Below are positions 9,186 through 18,754 of a stretch of 64,000 nucleotides of DNA, piece after piece. Source of the stretch: Terriglobia bacterium (GTDB lineage: Bacteria; Acidobacteriota; Terriglobia; Bryobacterales; UBA6623); assembly GCA_009838515.1 (NCBI GenBank), contig VXRL01000025.1, forward strand, positions 61,361-125,360. The letters run 5' to 3'. Below the pieces are notes generated by a model. That model searched no databases. It saw only the letters and a list, made by a program, of their open reading frames with translations, and was not told the origin of the DNA. How positions within the stretch are numbered: position 1 is the first letter of the stretch; every line of letters starts with the position of its first letter. The translations under genes were made by a program, and so were the position numbers.

Positions 9186-11264
9186 CTACCTGCTCTGGGC
9201 GGCGGCTGGCCCGGCGTCGATCAGCGAGAAGTCGGCAATAGTGGACAGAGCCCGAAGCATGCTCGCCAGGAACACCAAGCGATTGCGGCGCACATCCTCG
9301 TCCTCGGCCATCACGAGGACATCGTCGAAATAGCGGTCCAGAGCCGGCCGCAGAGTCGCGATCGCTCGCAGCGAAGTCGCGTAGTCGCGCTTGACGTTGC
9401 ATTCGGCAATCTTGGCCCCAACGGATTGCAGCGAGGCGTGCAGGGCCGCCTCTGCCCCGCCCTCCAGCAGGGCTGGATCCAGGTTCGCGCCGTCCAGCGA
9501 TTCTGCCGTTCCGGACTGCTCCAAGATATTGCGGATGCGCTTGAAGCTGACCGCCAGAGCCTCGAAGTCGGGGGTGTGCCGCACTTCGGCCAAGGCTCGC
9601 GCCCGTGCGAGTACGTCGACGGGCACGGAGTCGGAAGCAGCCAAGACTGCGTCAGCGGAATCTGCACCGAAACCGCCTGAATCCTGCAACCAGAAGCGCA
9701 GACGATCCAAGAAGAAGTGTCGTAGCTTCGGTGCATTGTCGCCGGCAGACGCGATCTCAACCAACTGGTCTAGCGAGATCGCCAGAGAGCCTTCCAAGAC
9801 AATACGAATCGCGCCGAAGGCTGCCCTGCGCAGTGCCAGCGGATCCTTGGATCCGGTAGGCATCAGACCGATCCGAAACATCCCGCCAAGAGTCGTCAGC
9901 CTGTCGGCCAGCGCAACCAGCTGTCCAACTTGCGATCGCGGGATCGGACCCGAGCCGCCCGCAGGCAGGTAGTGGTCGTAAATCGCGTCAGCGACCTCTT
10001 GCGACTCTCCCTGCGCGGATGCGTAAAGGCCTCCGATCTTGCCTTGCAGTTCCGGGAACTCGCCTACCATCTCGGTCGTCAGGTCGGTCTTTGCCAGACG
10101 TACGGCACGGAGAGCGCTCGTCGCGTCGCTTGCGTCCACGGCGAGAGGTTCGCTGAGGTGCGCGACCGCCTCGAGGTTGCTCTCGGTCTTGGACCAGTAA
10201 CTGCCCAGCGCGGCTTGGAAAGTGACCGTCTTCAGTTCTTCAAGACGATCCGACAGCGAGCTCCGCTGGTCAAACTCCCAGAAGAAGCGGGCGTCATTGA
10301 ATCTGGCCCGCAGGACGCGCTCGTGACCCCTGCGAATCACGCCGTCGGTGTCGCTGCCAGAGTTCGCGATGGCCACGAAACGATTCGCCATCGCCCCCGA
10401 GCTGTCCTCAACAGCGAAGTATTTTTGATGCACGAGCATGACCGTCTCGAGCACCTCCTCGGGAAGGGCCAGATAGCTCTCGTCAAACCTCCCGAAGACC
10501 GCCGTCGGATACTCCGTCTCGAACACCAGTGTCTGCAGCAAGCGTTCGTTACGACGCAGTCTGTGGCCGGCTGGCAACAGCGCCTCCGCATCAGCGACGA
10601 TCTTCGACGCCCTGCCCTCGGCGGAAAGCAGCACGGCATTGGCCCGCAAGCCAGACCGATACTCTTCGGCCGAGTTCACGGTGATCGGTCCGGCACCGAG
10701 CCGCCGGTGCCCCCAAGTGATATTGCCGGTCCGGACCCCGGCGAACTCAGCGGGCACGACATCGCCGTCGAGCAGCGCCACTAGCCAGCGAATCGGCCGG
10801 ATGAATCGAGGGCTGCCCTTGCCCATCCAGTACATGCTGCGCGGAAAGCGCACGCCGAGCACGATGTCCGGCAGCACGCGAGCCAGCAGGTCGTGCGTTC
10901 GCTGGCCGGCGATGGTCCGCCGCAGTGTGAGCTTGCCATCGCCGCCAAGTTCAAGCTCCTCGACCGCGACACCCGCCTTGCGCGCGAATCCCTCCGCCGC
11001 GCGCGTGGGATTGCCGTCGGGATCGAAGGCTATCTGCTTCGACGGTCCGGTCAGAGTCTCCGCCCGGTCTCGCTGCCGGTCGGGCAGGCCCTCCGCGACC
11101 AGCGCCAAGCGCCGCGGCGTGGCATCGACCGAGATTCGCCCGCCGCACTCGAGGTCGAGCTCGCGCAGGGCCGACCGGAAGCCCTTTTCCAAGTCCCGCA
11201 TCGCCCCTGGCACCAAGCGAGCCGGGATCTCCTCCGTGCCGACTTCGAGGAGCAGGTCGCTCAC
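9186..11264 (-). CDS. glyS: Glycyl-tRNA synthetase beta subunit
   Basis: The beta subunit of the bacterial (alpha2beta2) glycyl-tRNA synthetase supports tRNA recognition and aminoacylation with GlyQ in the cytoplasm. The start is the GTG at 11264, giving 692 aa: the conserved family N terminus [17 protein letters not shown] follows at once, GGGGAGG lies four bases upstream, and GTGA overlaps the glyQ stop. Further hallmarks are the segments [11 protein letters not shown] and [15 protein letters not shown], and the HD-like part [23 protein letters not shown] sequence (here [16 protein letters not shown]). Length is normal for GlyS (about 690 aa). Confidence 0.97.
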   Translation of the reverse strand: MSDLLLEVGTEEIPARLVPGAMRDLEKGFRSALRELDLECGGRISVDATPRRLALVAEGLPDRQRDRAETLTGPSKQIAFDPDGNPTRAAEGFARKAGVAVEELELGGDGKLTLRRTIAGQRTHDLLARVLPDIVLGVRFPRSMYWMGKGSPRFIRPIRWLVALLDGDVVPAEFAGVRTGNITWGHRRLGAGPITVNSAEEYRSGLRANAVLLSAEGRASKIVADAEALLPAGHRLRRNERLLQTLVFETEYPTAVFGRFDESYLALPEEVLETVMLVHQKYFAVEDSSGAMANRFVAIANSGSDTDGVIRRGHERVLRARFNDARFFWEFDQRSSLSDRLEELKTVTFQAALGSYWSKTESNLEAVAHLSEPLAVDASDATSALRAVRLAKTDLTTEMVGEFPELQGKIGGLYASAQGESQEVADAIYDHYLPAGGSGPIPRSQVGQLVALADRLTTLGGMFRIGLMPTGSKDPLALRRAAFGAIRIVLEGSLAISLDQLVEIASAGDNAPKLRHFFLDRLRFWLQDSGGFGADSADAVLAASDSVPVDVLARARALAEVRHTPDFEALAVSFKRIRNILEQSGTAESLDGANLDPALLEGGAEAALHASLQSVGAKIAECNVKRDYATSLRAIATLRPALDRYFDDVLVMAEDEDVRRNRLVFLASMLRALSTIADFSLIDAGPAAAQSR

Positions 11265-12163
11265 GCTGCCTCCCCAGCCAGGCACTGCCGTTGGTCGACC
11301 CACGCCTTTGCGACCGCAACCGCCAAGTTGCGCACTCGCTGGATCACTTGGGCACGCTCGGTGACGCTAATCGCGCCCCGCGCCTGCAGCGTGTTGAACA
11401 AGTGCGAGCACTTCAAGGTCTGGTCAAAGGCAGCCAACAGGGGAAAACGCCGGCGTTCCAAGGGCGCTAGTTCGCTCGCATAGCGCTCCAAGAGCCGCTT
11501 GCACTCGGCTTCATGCAAGTTGAACTCATCCCAGACGAAGCCAATGTCGGCCTCTTCGAAGTTGTACGCGGAATACTGCTCCTCGTCGGACAGCCTCACG
11601 TCGGCGTAGGTCCAGCGGTCATTCCAGCGGATGTCGTAAACGCTCTCGACGTCTTGGATGAACGCCGCCAAGCGCTCCAAGCCGTAGGTAAGCTCGGCGG
11701 GAACGACATCCAAGTCCAATCCGCCGCACTGCTGGAAGTAGGTGAACTGCGTGATCTCAAGGCCATCCAGCATGACCTGCCAGCCCACGCCCCAGGCACC
11801 CAACGTCGGTGACTCCCAATTGTCCTCTTCCAATTTGCAATCGTGCCGCGACAGGTCAATCCCGATCTCTTCCAAGCTCTTGAGATAGAGATCCACAACG
11901 TCTTCAGGCGCGGGCTTTAGGATCACCTGCAATTGCATGTGCTTGTACAGCCGGTTGGGATTCTCGCCATACCGCCCGTCGGCCGGACGGCGGCTGGGCT
12001 GCACATAGGCAACCTTGTAGGGCTCGCTGCCCAGGACGCGCAAGAAAGTCTCCGGGCACATCGTCCCGGCGCCGACCTCGCAGTCGAACGGCTCTTGGAT
12101 GATGCAGCCTTGGCTGGCCCAGTACGCCTTCAGGCGCATCACGATCTCTTGGAACGTCAGCAT
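11261..12163 (-). CDS. glyQ: Glycyl-tRNA synthetase alpha subunit
   Basis: The catalytic alpha subunit of glycyl-tRNA synthetase activates glycine and charges tRNA-Gly. The start is the ATG at 12163, giving 300 aa (family about 290-305): the protein then begins with the canonical [15 protein letters not shown] and GGAG lies six bases upstream. An in-frame ATG 36 bases earlier would add residues not found in the family. Conserved segments include [37 protein letters not shown] and WEVMLDG-type sequence (here [19 protein letters not shown]). It is translationally coupled to glyS through GTGA. No T-box leader was seen, as expected outside Gram-positives. Confidence 0.97.
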   Translation of the reverse strand: MLTFQEIVMRLKAYWASQGCIIQEPFDCEVGAGTMCPETFLRVLGSEPYKVAYVQPSRRPADGRYGENPNRLYKHMQLQVILKPAPEDVVDLYLKSLEEIGIDLSRHDCKLEEDNWESPTLGAWGVGWQVMLDGLEITQFTYFQQCGGLDLDVVPAELTYGLERLAAFIQDVESVYDIRWNDRWTYADVRLSDEEQYSAYNFEEADIGFVWDEFNLHEAECKRLLERYASELAPLERRRFPLLAAFDQTLKCSHLFNTLQARGAISVTERAQVIQRVRNLAVAVAKAWVDQRQCLAGEAA

Positions 12164-12412
12164 GGGAGCTCCACGCGCCTCAGGCAGAGGCTGCACCAAC
12201 TCCGGGTCGGAGTGCCGGGCTCAAAATTTGAGAATAGCACTCGATGGGATTCTGAAACCTTGGCTCAAAGCGGCCCGACTACGGCATCCGGAACCAGCGC
12301 GGATCACGTTGACACGCAATCCGTGCCTTGGATCAAGCGTTGGAGGCGAAGGTAACGGCTTCGCCGACGTTGCCCGGTTGGATCGGGCGGGGCCTAATCG
12401 CTGGCCGACCGC

Positions 12413-12937
12413 CTACTTGGCCGAGTATCCCAGCCGATTTCGCGAATCGAGGTCGCGCATCAACGACTCAGGAACTACGCCGAGCGCGGCGGCCACCGCC
12501 GGACGCACCACCCTGTCCGTCGGATCCGTGTTCGGGAAGCCCAGCCGGTCGTTGACGTAGATTTCCCAAGCACCTTCGCGAACAGAGAATTCGGCCGGGA
12601 ACTCCGGCTCCGCCATCACCGCAGCAGTGAACTCTAGCGCGCGCCGCAACGCCTCGCGAAAGCGATCTTCCAACGACCCCTCCAAGCCGCGGCGAACACT
12701 GGTCAACAGGCCCGGGCCGGGAGGGTTGAGATTGACAGAGAACGTGTCCCGCTTGCCGGCGATCAGGATTCCGGGCCCGCCGGGCATGTGGGCGTAGTCT
12801 GCCAAGTCCACCCAATCGGCCGGATGGTCGTCCGCCTTGCGCCAGCGGTCGAAGATCACCAAGAACTGGTCAAGGTCGGGATCGGGCGGGCAGTCGAGCA
12901 ACAGCTTGACATCAATCCTCTGCAAGTCGGGTTGCAT
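12413..12937 (-). CDS. Conserved protein of unknown function, linked to nitrite/sulfite reductase
   Basis: The 174-aa soluble protein has no signal peptide, membrane segment or cysteine cluster. It starts 15 bases after the reductase stop, so the two are almost certainly cotranscribed. Recognisable stretches are VKLLLDCPPDPDLD, FIVIFDRW-like (here FLVIFDRWRK) and DYAHMPGGPGILIAG. I recall similar unnamed proteins beside sulfite/nitrite reductase genes in other phyla, but know of no assigned function. A role in assembly, electron donor docking or regulation of the siroheme enzyme is inference from position only. Confidence 0.75.
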   Translation of the reverse strand: MQPDLQRIDVKLLLDCPPDPDLDQFLVIFDRWRKADDHPADWVDLADYAHMPGGPGILIAGKRDTFSVNLNPPGPGLLTSVRRGLEGSLEDRFREALRRALEFTAAVMAEPEFPAEFSVREGAWEIYVNDRLGFPNTDPTDRVVRPAVAAALGVVPESLMRDLDSRNRLGYSAK

Positions 12938-12952
12938 GCGGTCGGCCAGGCC

Positions 12953-15088
12953 TTAAAAGTCCGTCGCCTGAGAGTACACGCCCTGCGCGGCCTCGATGAA
13001 CAGGGTCGCTTCCTCAACGCGCAGCCGGGCACGTTCCGAATCCTCGCTGGGGCCCTCTTGCGCCGTGCGCAGGAAGTTGTCGGCGAACGGCTTGTAGAAG
13101 CTGTCGGTCTCGCAGAAGTGCTTGCGAAACTCCTCAACCGTGTCGTAGCGGTCCGAGAGCCACAGCCCCTTCGTGAACAGCAGCGCGTCGGCGGCCTTCT
13201 TGCACGCCTCGAACGCCTTGGCCGACGCGTCGCCGAAGCGATCCCGCTCGAGATCCAAGGTGGACTCGAAGTGAATCCGGTCGGCGTCCTCGAGCAAGAA
13301 CTCCGCTTGATCGACAACCTCGCCGGCGCACTCGCCGACGCCGATCGAGCGCTTGTACTGCCACGGCTGGCGGATATCGCGGTAGAAGTCGGGCGACTCC
13401 TCGAACGTGGGCAGTTCCATGAACTCGGCCAGCTCTTGCTTGACCCGCGTCTTGCCGAGGCGGGCCACCACGTCGCTCAACGTCTCGTCGCCGCGCTTTT
13501 CGCGGTTGTAGAACTCCGTCACCCTGACGATGGCCTTGTCCACGTTTTGCGACGGGATCTTGCCGATCGCGAGGCCGTACGACTCGGCATTGTTGCGGGT
13601 CGAGCCGCCGAGCGTTACTTGGAACACTGGCGCGGTGTCGTTCTTCTTGCGCTGGACAGAGCCGAAGAACCCGATGTCGGCGATGTGGTGCTGGCCGCAC
13701 GAATTAAAGCAACCGCTGATCTTGATCTTGAGATCGGAGCGATGCGCGATCGCGCTCATGCCATTGCCGAACTCCTTCCTCAGGTGGGCCGCCAAGCCCC
13801 GCGAAGCCGTGATACCGAGCTTGCAGGAGTCAGTTCCCGGGCAGGCAACCACGTCCTTGAGCCGGCCCGCCCCGGTCTCGGCGAGGCCGATCTCGGCCAG
13901 TTCGGCGAACAAGCCCGGCAGGTCCCCGTTAGAAACCCACTGCAAGAGCAGGTTCTGGTCGACCGTGGTGCGCAACGTGTCCTTGACATACTTCCGCGAG
14001 AGATCTGCCAGCTGCCGCGCCTGCAGCGAGGTGATATCGCCGAGGGGCAAATAGATGTCCACCATCGAGTAGCCGTCTTGGCGCTGCGGATGCACGTTCA
14101 GTTCGAGCCACTCGGCGAACTGCGGCGCCTGGCTGCAGGCCGCGTCGAGCCGCGAAGGGGGTTTCAGCGGTTCGTCACAGAGCTGCTCCAGCGCCAGCTG
14201 GATCTCGCTCTCCCAGCGGGGGTCGGCCGGCAGCCGCTGGCGTTCCTCTTCGACCAGCCGCTTGAATTCGTCGATCCCCTGCTTGGCGATCAAGAACTTC
14301 ATGCGCGCCTTGGCGCGGTTCTTCTTCTCTCCCAGCTTCGCGAACACGCGCGAAATCGCCTGGGCCAGCGGCAGCATCTGGTCAGCCGGCACGAATTCGC
14401 TGTAGAGCTTTGCCTGGTGCGGCAAAGAGCCGAGTCCGCCTCCGACGTAGACCTCGAATCCTTCAACCCCATCTCGGACTCTCGCGACAGCGCCGATGTC
14501 GTGCATCCGGCCTAGGCCGCAACCGTGCCCCGAGCATCCCGAGTAGGAGATCTTGAACTTGCGCCCGAAGTTCTGTGCGTCCGGGTGGCGCAGCATGAAG
14601 TACGCCATCGCATGGGCATGCGGAGCGACGTCGAACGCCTCGTCGGTGCAAACTCCCGCGCACGGGCAGCAGGTCACGTTGCGAATGACGTTGCCACACG
14701 CCTCGCGCGTGGTGATGCCCACGGCTGCCAGCCGCCGCATCAGGTTCGGGGTGTCATTGATGTCGACGAAATGGCACTGGAAGTCCTGACGTGTCGTCAC
14801 GTGCAGCACACCAACGGCGTATTCCTCCGCAATGTCAGCCAAGGCTACCAATTGGTCGGCGGTCATCCGCCCCATCGGGATCTTGATGCGCTGCATCTGG
14901 ACCCTGTCCTGGCGCTGTCCGTAGACCCCGTGGCGCAGGCGGAATTCCGTAAAGATCTTCTCGTCGACCAAGCCGGCCTGGATCCGCCGCAACTCGGTCT
15001 CGAAGATGTCGATCTCTTCCCGGGTCGCGGTGGGCAGGTGCCCCCATTCGGCGCTGGTGTCCACGGGCTTCAGGTTGACTTCGGACAT
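12953..15088 (-). CDS. Ferredoxin-type nitrite/sulfite reductase (siroheme, 4Fe-4S)
   Basis: A 711-aa cytoplasmic reductase with the family's two-fold repeat. It catalyses six-electron reduction of nitrite or sulfite using siroheme coupled to a [4Fe-4S] cluster. The C-terminal half has the expected ligands: CPGTDSC (Cys-x5-Cys) and CFNSCGQHH (Cys-x3-Cys). The N-terminal half also carries cysteine groups, TCCPCAGVC and SGCSGHGC, where many family members have none; some long homologs share this. The start at 15088 (MSEVNLKP) is preferred over an ATG 66 bases upstream because the extra residues look like untranslated leader. Whether sulfite or nitrite is the substrate cannot be decided from sequence. 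Confidence 0.9.
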   Translation of the reverse strand: MSEVNLKPVDTSAEWGHLPTATREEIDIFETELRRIQAGLVDEKIFTEFRLRHGVYGQRQDRVQMQRIKIPMGRMTADQLVALADIAEEYAVGVLHVTTRQDFQCHFVDINDTPNLMRRLAAVGITTREACGNVIRNVTCCPCAGVCTDEAFDVAPHAHAMAYFMLRHPDAQNFGRKFKISYSGCSGHGCGLGRMHDIGAVARVRDGVEGFEVYVGGGLGSLPHQAKLYSEFVPADQMLPLAQAISRVFAKLGEKKNRAKARMKFLIAKQGIDEFKRLVEEERQRLPADPRWESEIQLALEQLCDEPLKPPSRLDAACSQAPQFAEWLELNVHPQRQDGYSMVDIYLPLGDITSLQARQLADLSRKYVKDTLRTTVDQNLLLQWVSNGDLPGLFAELAEIGLAETGAGRLKDVVACPGTDSCKLGITASRGLAAHLRKEFGNGMSAIAHRSDLKIKISGCFNSCGQHHIADIGFFGSVQRKKNDTAPVFQVTLGGSTRNNAESYGLAIGKIPSQNVDKAIVRVTEFYNREKRGDETLSDVVARLGKTRVKQELAEFMELPTFEESPDFYRDIRQPWQYKRSIGVGECAGEVVDQAEFLLEDADRIHFESTLDLERDRFGDASAKAFEACKKAADALLFTKGLWLSDRYDTVEEFRKHFCETDSFYKPFADNFLRTAQEGPSEDSERARLRVEEATLFIEAAQGVYSQATDF

Positions 15089-15395
15089 GCTGTGAACCCG
15101 CCCAACGGGCGTCGGCAACTGCGGACCCTGCCTCGAATCGGGCGGGGCCGCCAACCGCTAGTGTGATGTTACCACCACCGCCCGATTCGACTGGATCGGC
15201 GACACCCGCGAAGAGCTCGTGCTACGGGCAGGCTTGAGCGCAAGCCTGAGGCGCGGCAGAGACCGAACAAATAAACCTCAACAATGGCCTCGGCCGCCCG
15301 CCAAGCCGTTAGACCGACACCTTCGGGGTCTTCCGCACGCGTACGGCACCGTGGCGCAGCACAGTCGTGTACAGTATTGCCAAAGGTACGCATTC
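15089..15395. other. Divergent promoter region with a perfect hairpin
   Basis: This 307-base gap separates the reductase operon (leftward) from the NHL protein gene (rightward). It contains a perfect inverted repeat, CAGGCTTG at 15229-15236 and CAAGCCTG at 15241-15248, with a four-base loop. No gene ends nearby on either strand, so an operator or leader hairpin is more likely than a terminator. I see no gene here. Confidence 0.5.
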
Positions 15396-16463
15396 ATGCT
15401 ACGCACAATTCTCACAGCGCTATTCGCCACACTGTTGCTGTTCACGTGGAACGCCGGTTTCGCGCCGGAGCCGACAGCGGCAGACAACCACCTCACCAGC
15501 GGACAGGGCGACTACAAGTTCAAGGTTGTCTACAAGGGCAGCCACCTGCCGCAAGAGGCCCAGGCCGTGCTCGAAAAGGCCCACGGCGGATTTGCCATCG
15601 ACCGCCGTGATGGCAAGGGCGAGGTCTACTTCGCGCTGCCTGGCGCCGGCATCATCCAGATCAGCAGCGACCTGAGCGCGACCAAGATGCTACCCACCGC
15701 GGCCGAAATGAAGCCGCACAACATGCACAATGCCACGATCTGGTACGACTCTGGCGGCGAGGCCCACCTGACGTTTCCCGGCAATGGAAACAGCACGGTC
15801 TACACGACGGACTTGGGCGGTAAGCTCGAGCACAAGCTAACCACCCCGAGTGGCGGCGAGGACCTTGGAACGCCCACCGCCACCGACTACTTCATGGGAC
15901 GTGGGAACTTCGTGCCGACTGACGTCGAGGAGCTTGACGGCTTGTTGTATGTCGCCACCGGCTATTCGTCTCTGGACTACGTGATCACCGCCAAGGTGGA
16001 AAACACCAGTCCATTCAAGATCTCGTGGTACGACCTCGCCTTCGGGGGCAAGGGCAGCGGAGCCGGACAGTTCGGTACCGGTCACGGCATCACCGTTCCG
16101 ATGGGAACGCGCCGCATCGATGTCGCCGACCGTCCGAACGCCGAGATCGATCGCTTTACGCGCCACGGCCAATACATCTCCACCCTCAAGCTCCCGCTGG
16201 GATCGTTTCCCTGCGATGTCGACTATCTGGACAACCTCGGAGTGGTCGGTGCCCTGCACGGCGCGGACCGGCCGCAGGGCGCGCCGATCTATATCCTCGA
16301 AGATGACAGGCTGGTATCGACGATCCTGCCCAAGGCCGAACTGGGCCTCGAGAACTTCCAGCATGTCCACAACGCGGTGCTACACAAGGCCGATGGCAAG
16401 CTGTACGTCATCGCGCAAGCTTGGAATCCGGGAGACTTTGCCATCTTCGAGCGCGTGATGTAG
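15396..16463 (+). CDS. Exported NHL-type beta-propeller protein
   Basis: A 355-aa protein with a clear signal peptide (MLRTILTALFATLLLFTWNAG); this decides the start at 15396 rather than the upstream in-frame GTG at 15219. The rest is built of propeller strands: GFAIDRRDGKGEVYFAL, LDGLLYVATGYSS, RRIDVADRPNAEIDRF, QYISTLKLPLGSFPCDVDYLD and DGKLYVIAQ. The RxxVADxxNxxI-like blade is typical of NHL repeats. Such proteins bind ligands or act as lyases or lactonases in the periplasm, but no catalytic signature is visible. It stands alone between the reductase operon and the GlcE-like gene. Confidence 0.7.
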   Translation: MLRTILTALFATLLLFTWNAGFAPEPTAADNHLTSGQGDYKFKVVYKGSHLPQEAQAVLEKAHGGFAIDRRDGKGEVYFALPGAGIIQISSDLSATKMLPTAAEMKPHNMHNATIWYDSGGEAHLTFPGNGNSTVYTTDLGGKLEHKLTTPSGGEDLGTPTATDYFMGRGNFVPTDVEELDGLLYVATGYSSLDYVITAKVENTSPFKISWYDLAFGGKGSGAGQFGTGHGITVPMGTRRIDVADRPNAEIDRFTRHGQYISTLKLPLGSFPCDVDYLDNLGVVGALHGADRPQGAPIYILEDDRLVSTILPKAELGLENFQHVHNAVLHKADGKLYVIAQAWNPGDFAIFERVM

Positions 16464-16562
16464 CGATTGCGCCAGCACGCCCGCTGACGGTCAAGACTAT
16501 CGGCGCTCGGCCGACAGCGGAGCGTCGCAGCCCGCACCCTCCTGAGTCCTGTCCATTGCCTC

Positions 16563-17732
16563 ATGACCGACTCCCTCGCACCATCGACCATCGAGGAGTT
16601 GCGCGCTGCCCTAGTCCACTGCGCTGAGGAGCAGGCCAGCATCGAGACGCTGGGCGCGTTCTCTAAGGCAAGTTTCGGCGGTCCGATCCGGCAGGCCACC
16701 TGCCGGTTGCAGACCTCCCGGCTCAACCGCCTGCTGGCGTACGAGCCCGCCGACCTTACCGTCAGCGTTGAAGCGGGCATGCGCTACGCCGACCTGAGCC
16801 GGACGCTCGCGGAGAACAATCAGTTTCTGCCGCTCGACCCGCCGTTCGCCGAGGATGCAACGGTTGGCGGAATCCTTGCAACGAACTCCAGCGGCAGCCG
16901 ACGTCGACGGTTCGGCACCGCGCGGGACATGACGATCGGCATGCGCTTCGCGACGCTGGACGGCAAGGTCGTCAGTTCGGGCGGCATGGTCGTCAAGAAC
17001 GTGACCGGACTGGACATGGCCAAGCTGATGATCGGATCGTTTGGCACGCTCGCCGTCATCGCTTCAGCGAACTTCAAGGTGTTCCCCATGCCCGAGAGTT
17101 TCGCTTCGTTCGTCTTCCGTGCGGCATCTGCGCCCCTGCTGGAGGTGCGCAAGCAAATCCTAGCGGGCGTCCTGCAGCCTATCGCGATCGACTGGCTCGA
17201 CGCTGGCGCCGCCCAAGCTCTGGGCCTGGGTGCCTCGCCAGCGCTGCTCGCCGAGGCCGCGGGAAGCCCTGCCGTGACACGCCGGTTCGAAGAGGGCTTT
17301 GCCGAGCTCGCAGCCGCGCACAGCGTGAGTCTTGACGACGCGCCAGAGGGATTGTGGGAGCGCGTGCGCGAATGCGGTCCGAAGTGGCTGAAGGCGCACC
17401 CCGACGGTGCGCTGGTGCGCTGCTCTACGGTCCAAGCCAGGCTTGCAGAGCTGTTGGACCTGGCCGGCCGCAACGGCTGCGCCGCCGCGCTTCGGGCCGG
17501 CAATGCCGCCGGGCTCCTGCTGGCTCCCGACGCCGATTCGGCCGGGCGCGCCATCGCCGAACTTAGGCAAGGGGGCTTTCGCGCTACCCTCGAGGCCGGA
17601 CCTGACTCACTCAAGCACAGCATCGAGCAATGGAACGCTGGCGGTAGCGAGTTGCAGCTCATGCAGCGCATCAAGGCCGACTTCGATCCCCTGTCGCTGC
17701 TCAATCGGAGCCGATTGTATGATGTGATCTGA
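16563..17732 (+). CDS. FAD-binding oxidoreductase, GlcE-like (glycolate oxidase subunit family)
   Basis: A 389-aa flavoprotein of the PCMH/FAD_binding_4 type. The FAD domain covers residues about 45-185 (DLTVSVEAGMRYADLSRTL, FLPLDPPFAEDATVGGILATNSSG, VKNVTGLDMAKLMIGSFGTLAVI). The last motif is diagnostic for GlcE, the smaller FAD subunit of glycolate oxidase. The C-terminal part is poorly conserved, as usual. In complete systems GlcE works with GlcD and the iron-sulfur subunit GlcF; neither is in the window, so its partners must be elsewhere or it acts alone. No signal peptide. I leave the symbol blank because the partners are absent. Confidence 0.8.
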   Translation: MTDSLAPSTIEELRAALVHCAEEQASIETLGAFSKASFGGPIRQATCRLQTSRLNRLLAYEPADLTVSVEAGMRYADLSRTLAENNQFLPLDPPFAEDATVGGILATNSSGSRRRRFGTARDMTIGMRFATLDGKVVSSGGMVVKNVTGLDMAKLMIGSFGTLAVIASANFKVFPMPESFASFVFRAASAPLLEVRKQILAGVLQPIAIDWLDAGAAQALGLGASPALLAEAAGSPAVTRRFEEGFAELAAAHSVSLDDAPEGLWERVRECGPKWLKAHPDGALVRCSTVQARLAELLDLAGRNGCAAALRAGNAAGLLLAPDADSAGRAIAELRQGGFRATLEAGPDSLKHSIEQWNAGGSELQLMQRIKADFDPLSLLNRSRLYDVI

Positions 17733-17752
17733 GCGCTTGATGTTGCATTTTT

Positions 17753-17770
17753 GACACATATGAGTGTGTC
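17753..17770. promoter_or_regulatory. Operator-like inverted repeat upstream of lpxC
   Basis: GACACA (17753-17758), six bases, then TGTGTC (17765-17770). It sits in an unusually AT-rich patch 23 bases before the proposed lpxC -35 element and 20 bases after the glcE-like stop. It could be a transcription factor site or a weak hairpin ending the upstream transcript. Confidence 0.4.
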
Positions 17771-17792
17771 CAAGTCATTATTTAACAGATAC

Positions 17793-17821
17793 TTGCAAAA
17801 CTTCGCCGAACCTGCTATCAC
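17793..17821 (+). promoter_or_regulatory. Candidate sigma-70-type promoter for lpxC
   Basis: TTGCAA (17793-17798), 17-base spacer, then an extended -10, TGC followed by TATCAC (17816-17821). Both hexamers match the consensus at four of six positions. The GTG start of lpxC is 18 bases downstream. Confidence 0.45.
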
Positions 17822-17839
17822 GACAGAGAGCTTCGGTTC

Positions 17840-18754
17840 GTGCTTATCCCCGCCAACGGCAGCGCTGCTCGTTACGAGCACACGATCGAACGCCCGGTGG
17901 CCGCCTGCGGCGTCGGACTGCATTACGGAGTCTCCGTCAACCTGCGCCTTGCACCGGCCGCGGCGGGCCAAGGAGTGGTGTTCGTGCGCACGGACCTGGA
18001 CGATTTCTCGATCCGTGCGAGCTGGCGCCATGTTGCGAAGGTCAGCTTCGCAACCAGCCTCATGCGCCAAAGCGTGCTGCTGTCGACGACCGAGCATCTG
18101 CTGAGCAGCCTGCGGGCCCTGGGCGTGGACAACGTGCGGATCGAGATCGACCAACTGGAAGTCCCGATCCTAGACGGCAGCGCGCTGCCGTGGGCAGACT
18201 TGCTGCGCGAGGCCGGGATGCGCAAGCAACGCAGGCCCCGGCGCTACCTGCGCGTGATCCGGCCCGTCGAAGTGAGCGACGGGGAAAAGCGCATCTCCAT
18301 CGAACCGGACCAAGAGTTCCGCGTGGTCTGCGAGACTCGGTATCCGCACCCGCTGGTCGGCCCCCAAAGGATGGAGCTGACAGTCACTCCGCAGGCCTAC
18401 GTAGAAGCCATCGCACCAGCTCGGACCTTCGGCTTTGTGCAGGACCTGGACCAGCTGCGAGACCAAGGCTTGATTCGCGGCGCGTCTCTGGAAAACGCCG
18501 TCTGCTTCGGAACCGATTCCGTGCTCAACGAGGGCGGCCTGCGCTTCGCGGACGAACCGTGCCGCCACAAGCTGCTAGATCTGATCGGCGACCTTGCCCT
18601 GCTCGGCTACCCGCTGCTGGGAAAGGTCGTCGCCTCCCGCGCAGGGCACGCGATGCACGTAGCGCTGGTGGATCGCATCATGCATGACCCAAGCTGCTAC
18701 GAAATCGTGACGCTGGATCAATTGGAAGCGGCAGCCGGCGCGCCCGCAGACTGA
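17840..18754 (+). CDS. lpxC: UDP-3-O-acyl-N-acetylglucosamine deacetylase
   Basis: LpxC is the zinc amidase that performs the first committed step of lipid A synthesis in the cytoplasm, so this organism makes an LPS-type outer membrane. The 304-aa protein (family about 300) shows TTEHLLSSLRALGVDN with the first zinc His, ILDGSALPW, ARTFGF, and RHKLLDLIGDLALLGYPLLG carrying the second zinc His and the zinc Asp, then the catalytic His region (SRAGHAMHVAL). The start is GTG at 17840. The stop overlaps the 3' end of the oppositely directed HEAT gene by 37 bases. It stands outside any lpx cluster in this window. Confidence 0.96.
   Translation: MLIPANGSAARYEHTIERPVAACGVGLHYGVSVNLRLAPAAAGQGVVFVRTDLDDFSIRASWRHVAKVSFATSLMRQSVLLSTTEHLLSSLRALGVDNVRIEIDQLEVPILDGSALPWADLLREAGMRKQRRPRRYLRVIRPVEVSDGEKRISIEPDQEFRVVCETRYPHPLVGPQRMELTVTPQAYVEAIAPARTFGFVQDLDQLRDQGLIRGASLENAVCFGTDSVLNEGGLRFADEPCRHKLLDLIGDLALLGYPLLGKVVASRAGHAMHVALVDRIMHDPSCYEIVTLDQLEAAAGAPAD

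Noticed and set aside
12164..12412. T-box riboswitch upstream of glyQ
   Set aside because: No T-box consensus or terminator hairpin was found, and T-boxes are not expected in Gram-negative glyQS operons.
12788..14515. A 575-codon + strand frame opposite the sulfite reductase
   Set aside because: It overlaps a well-supported enzyme on the other strand and shows no domain features; long antisense frames are common at this GC content.
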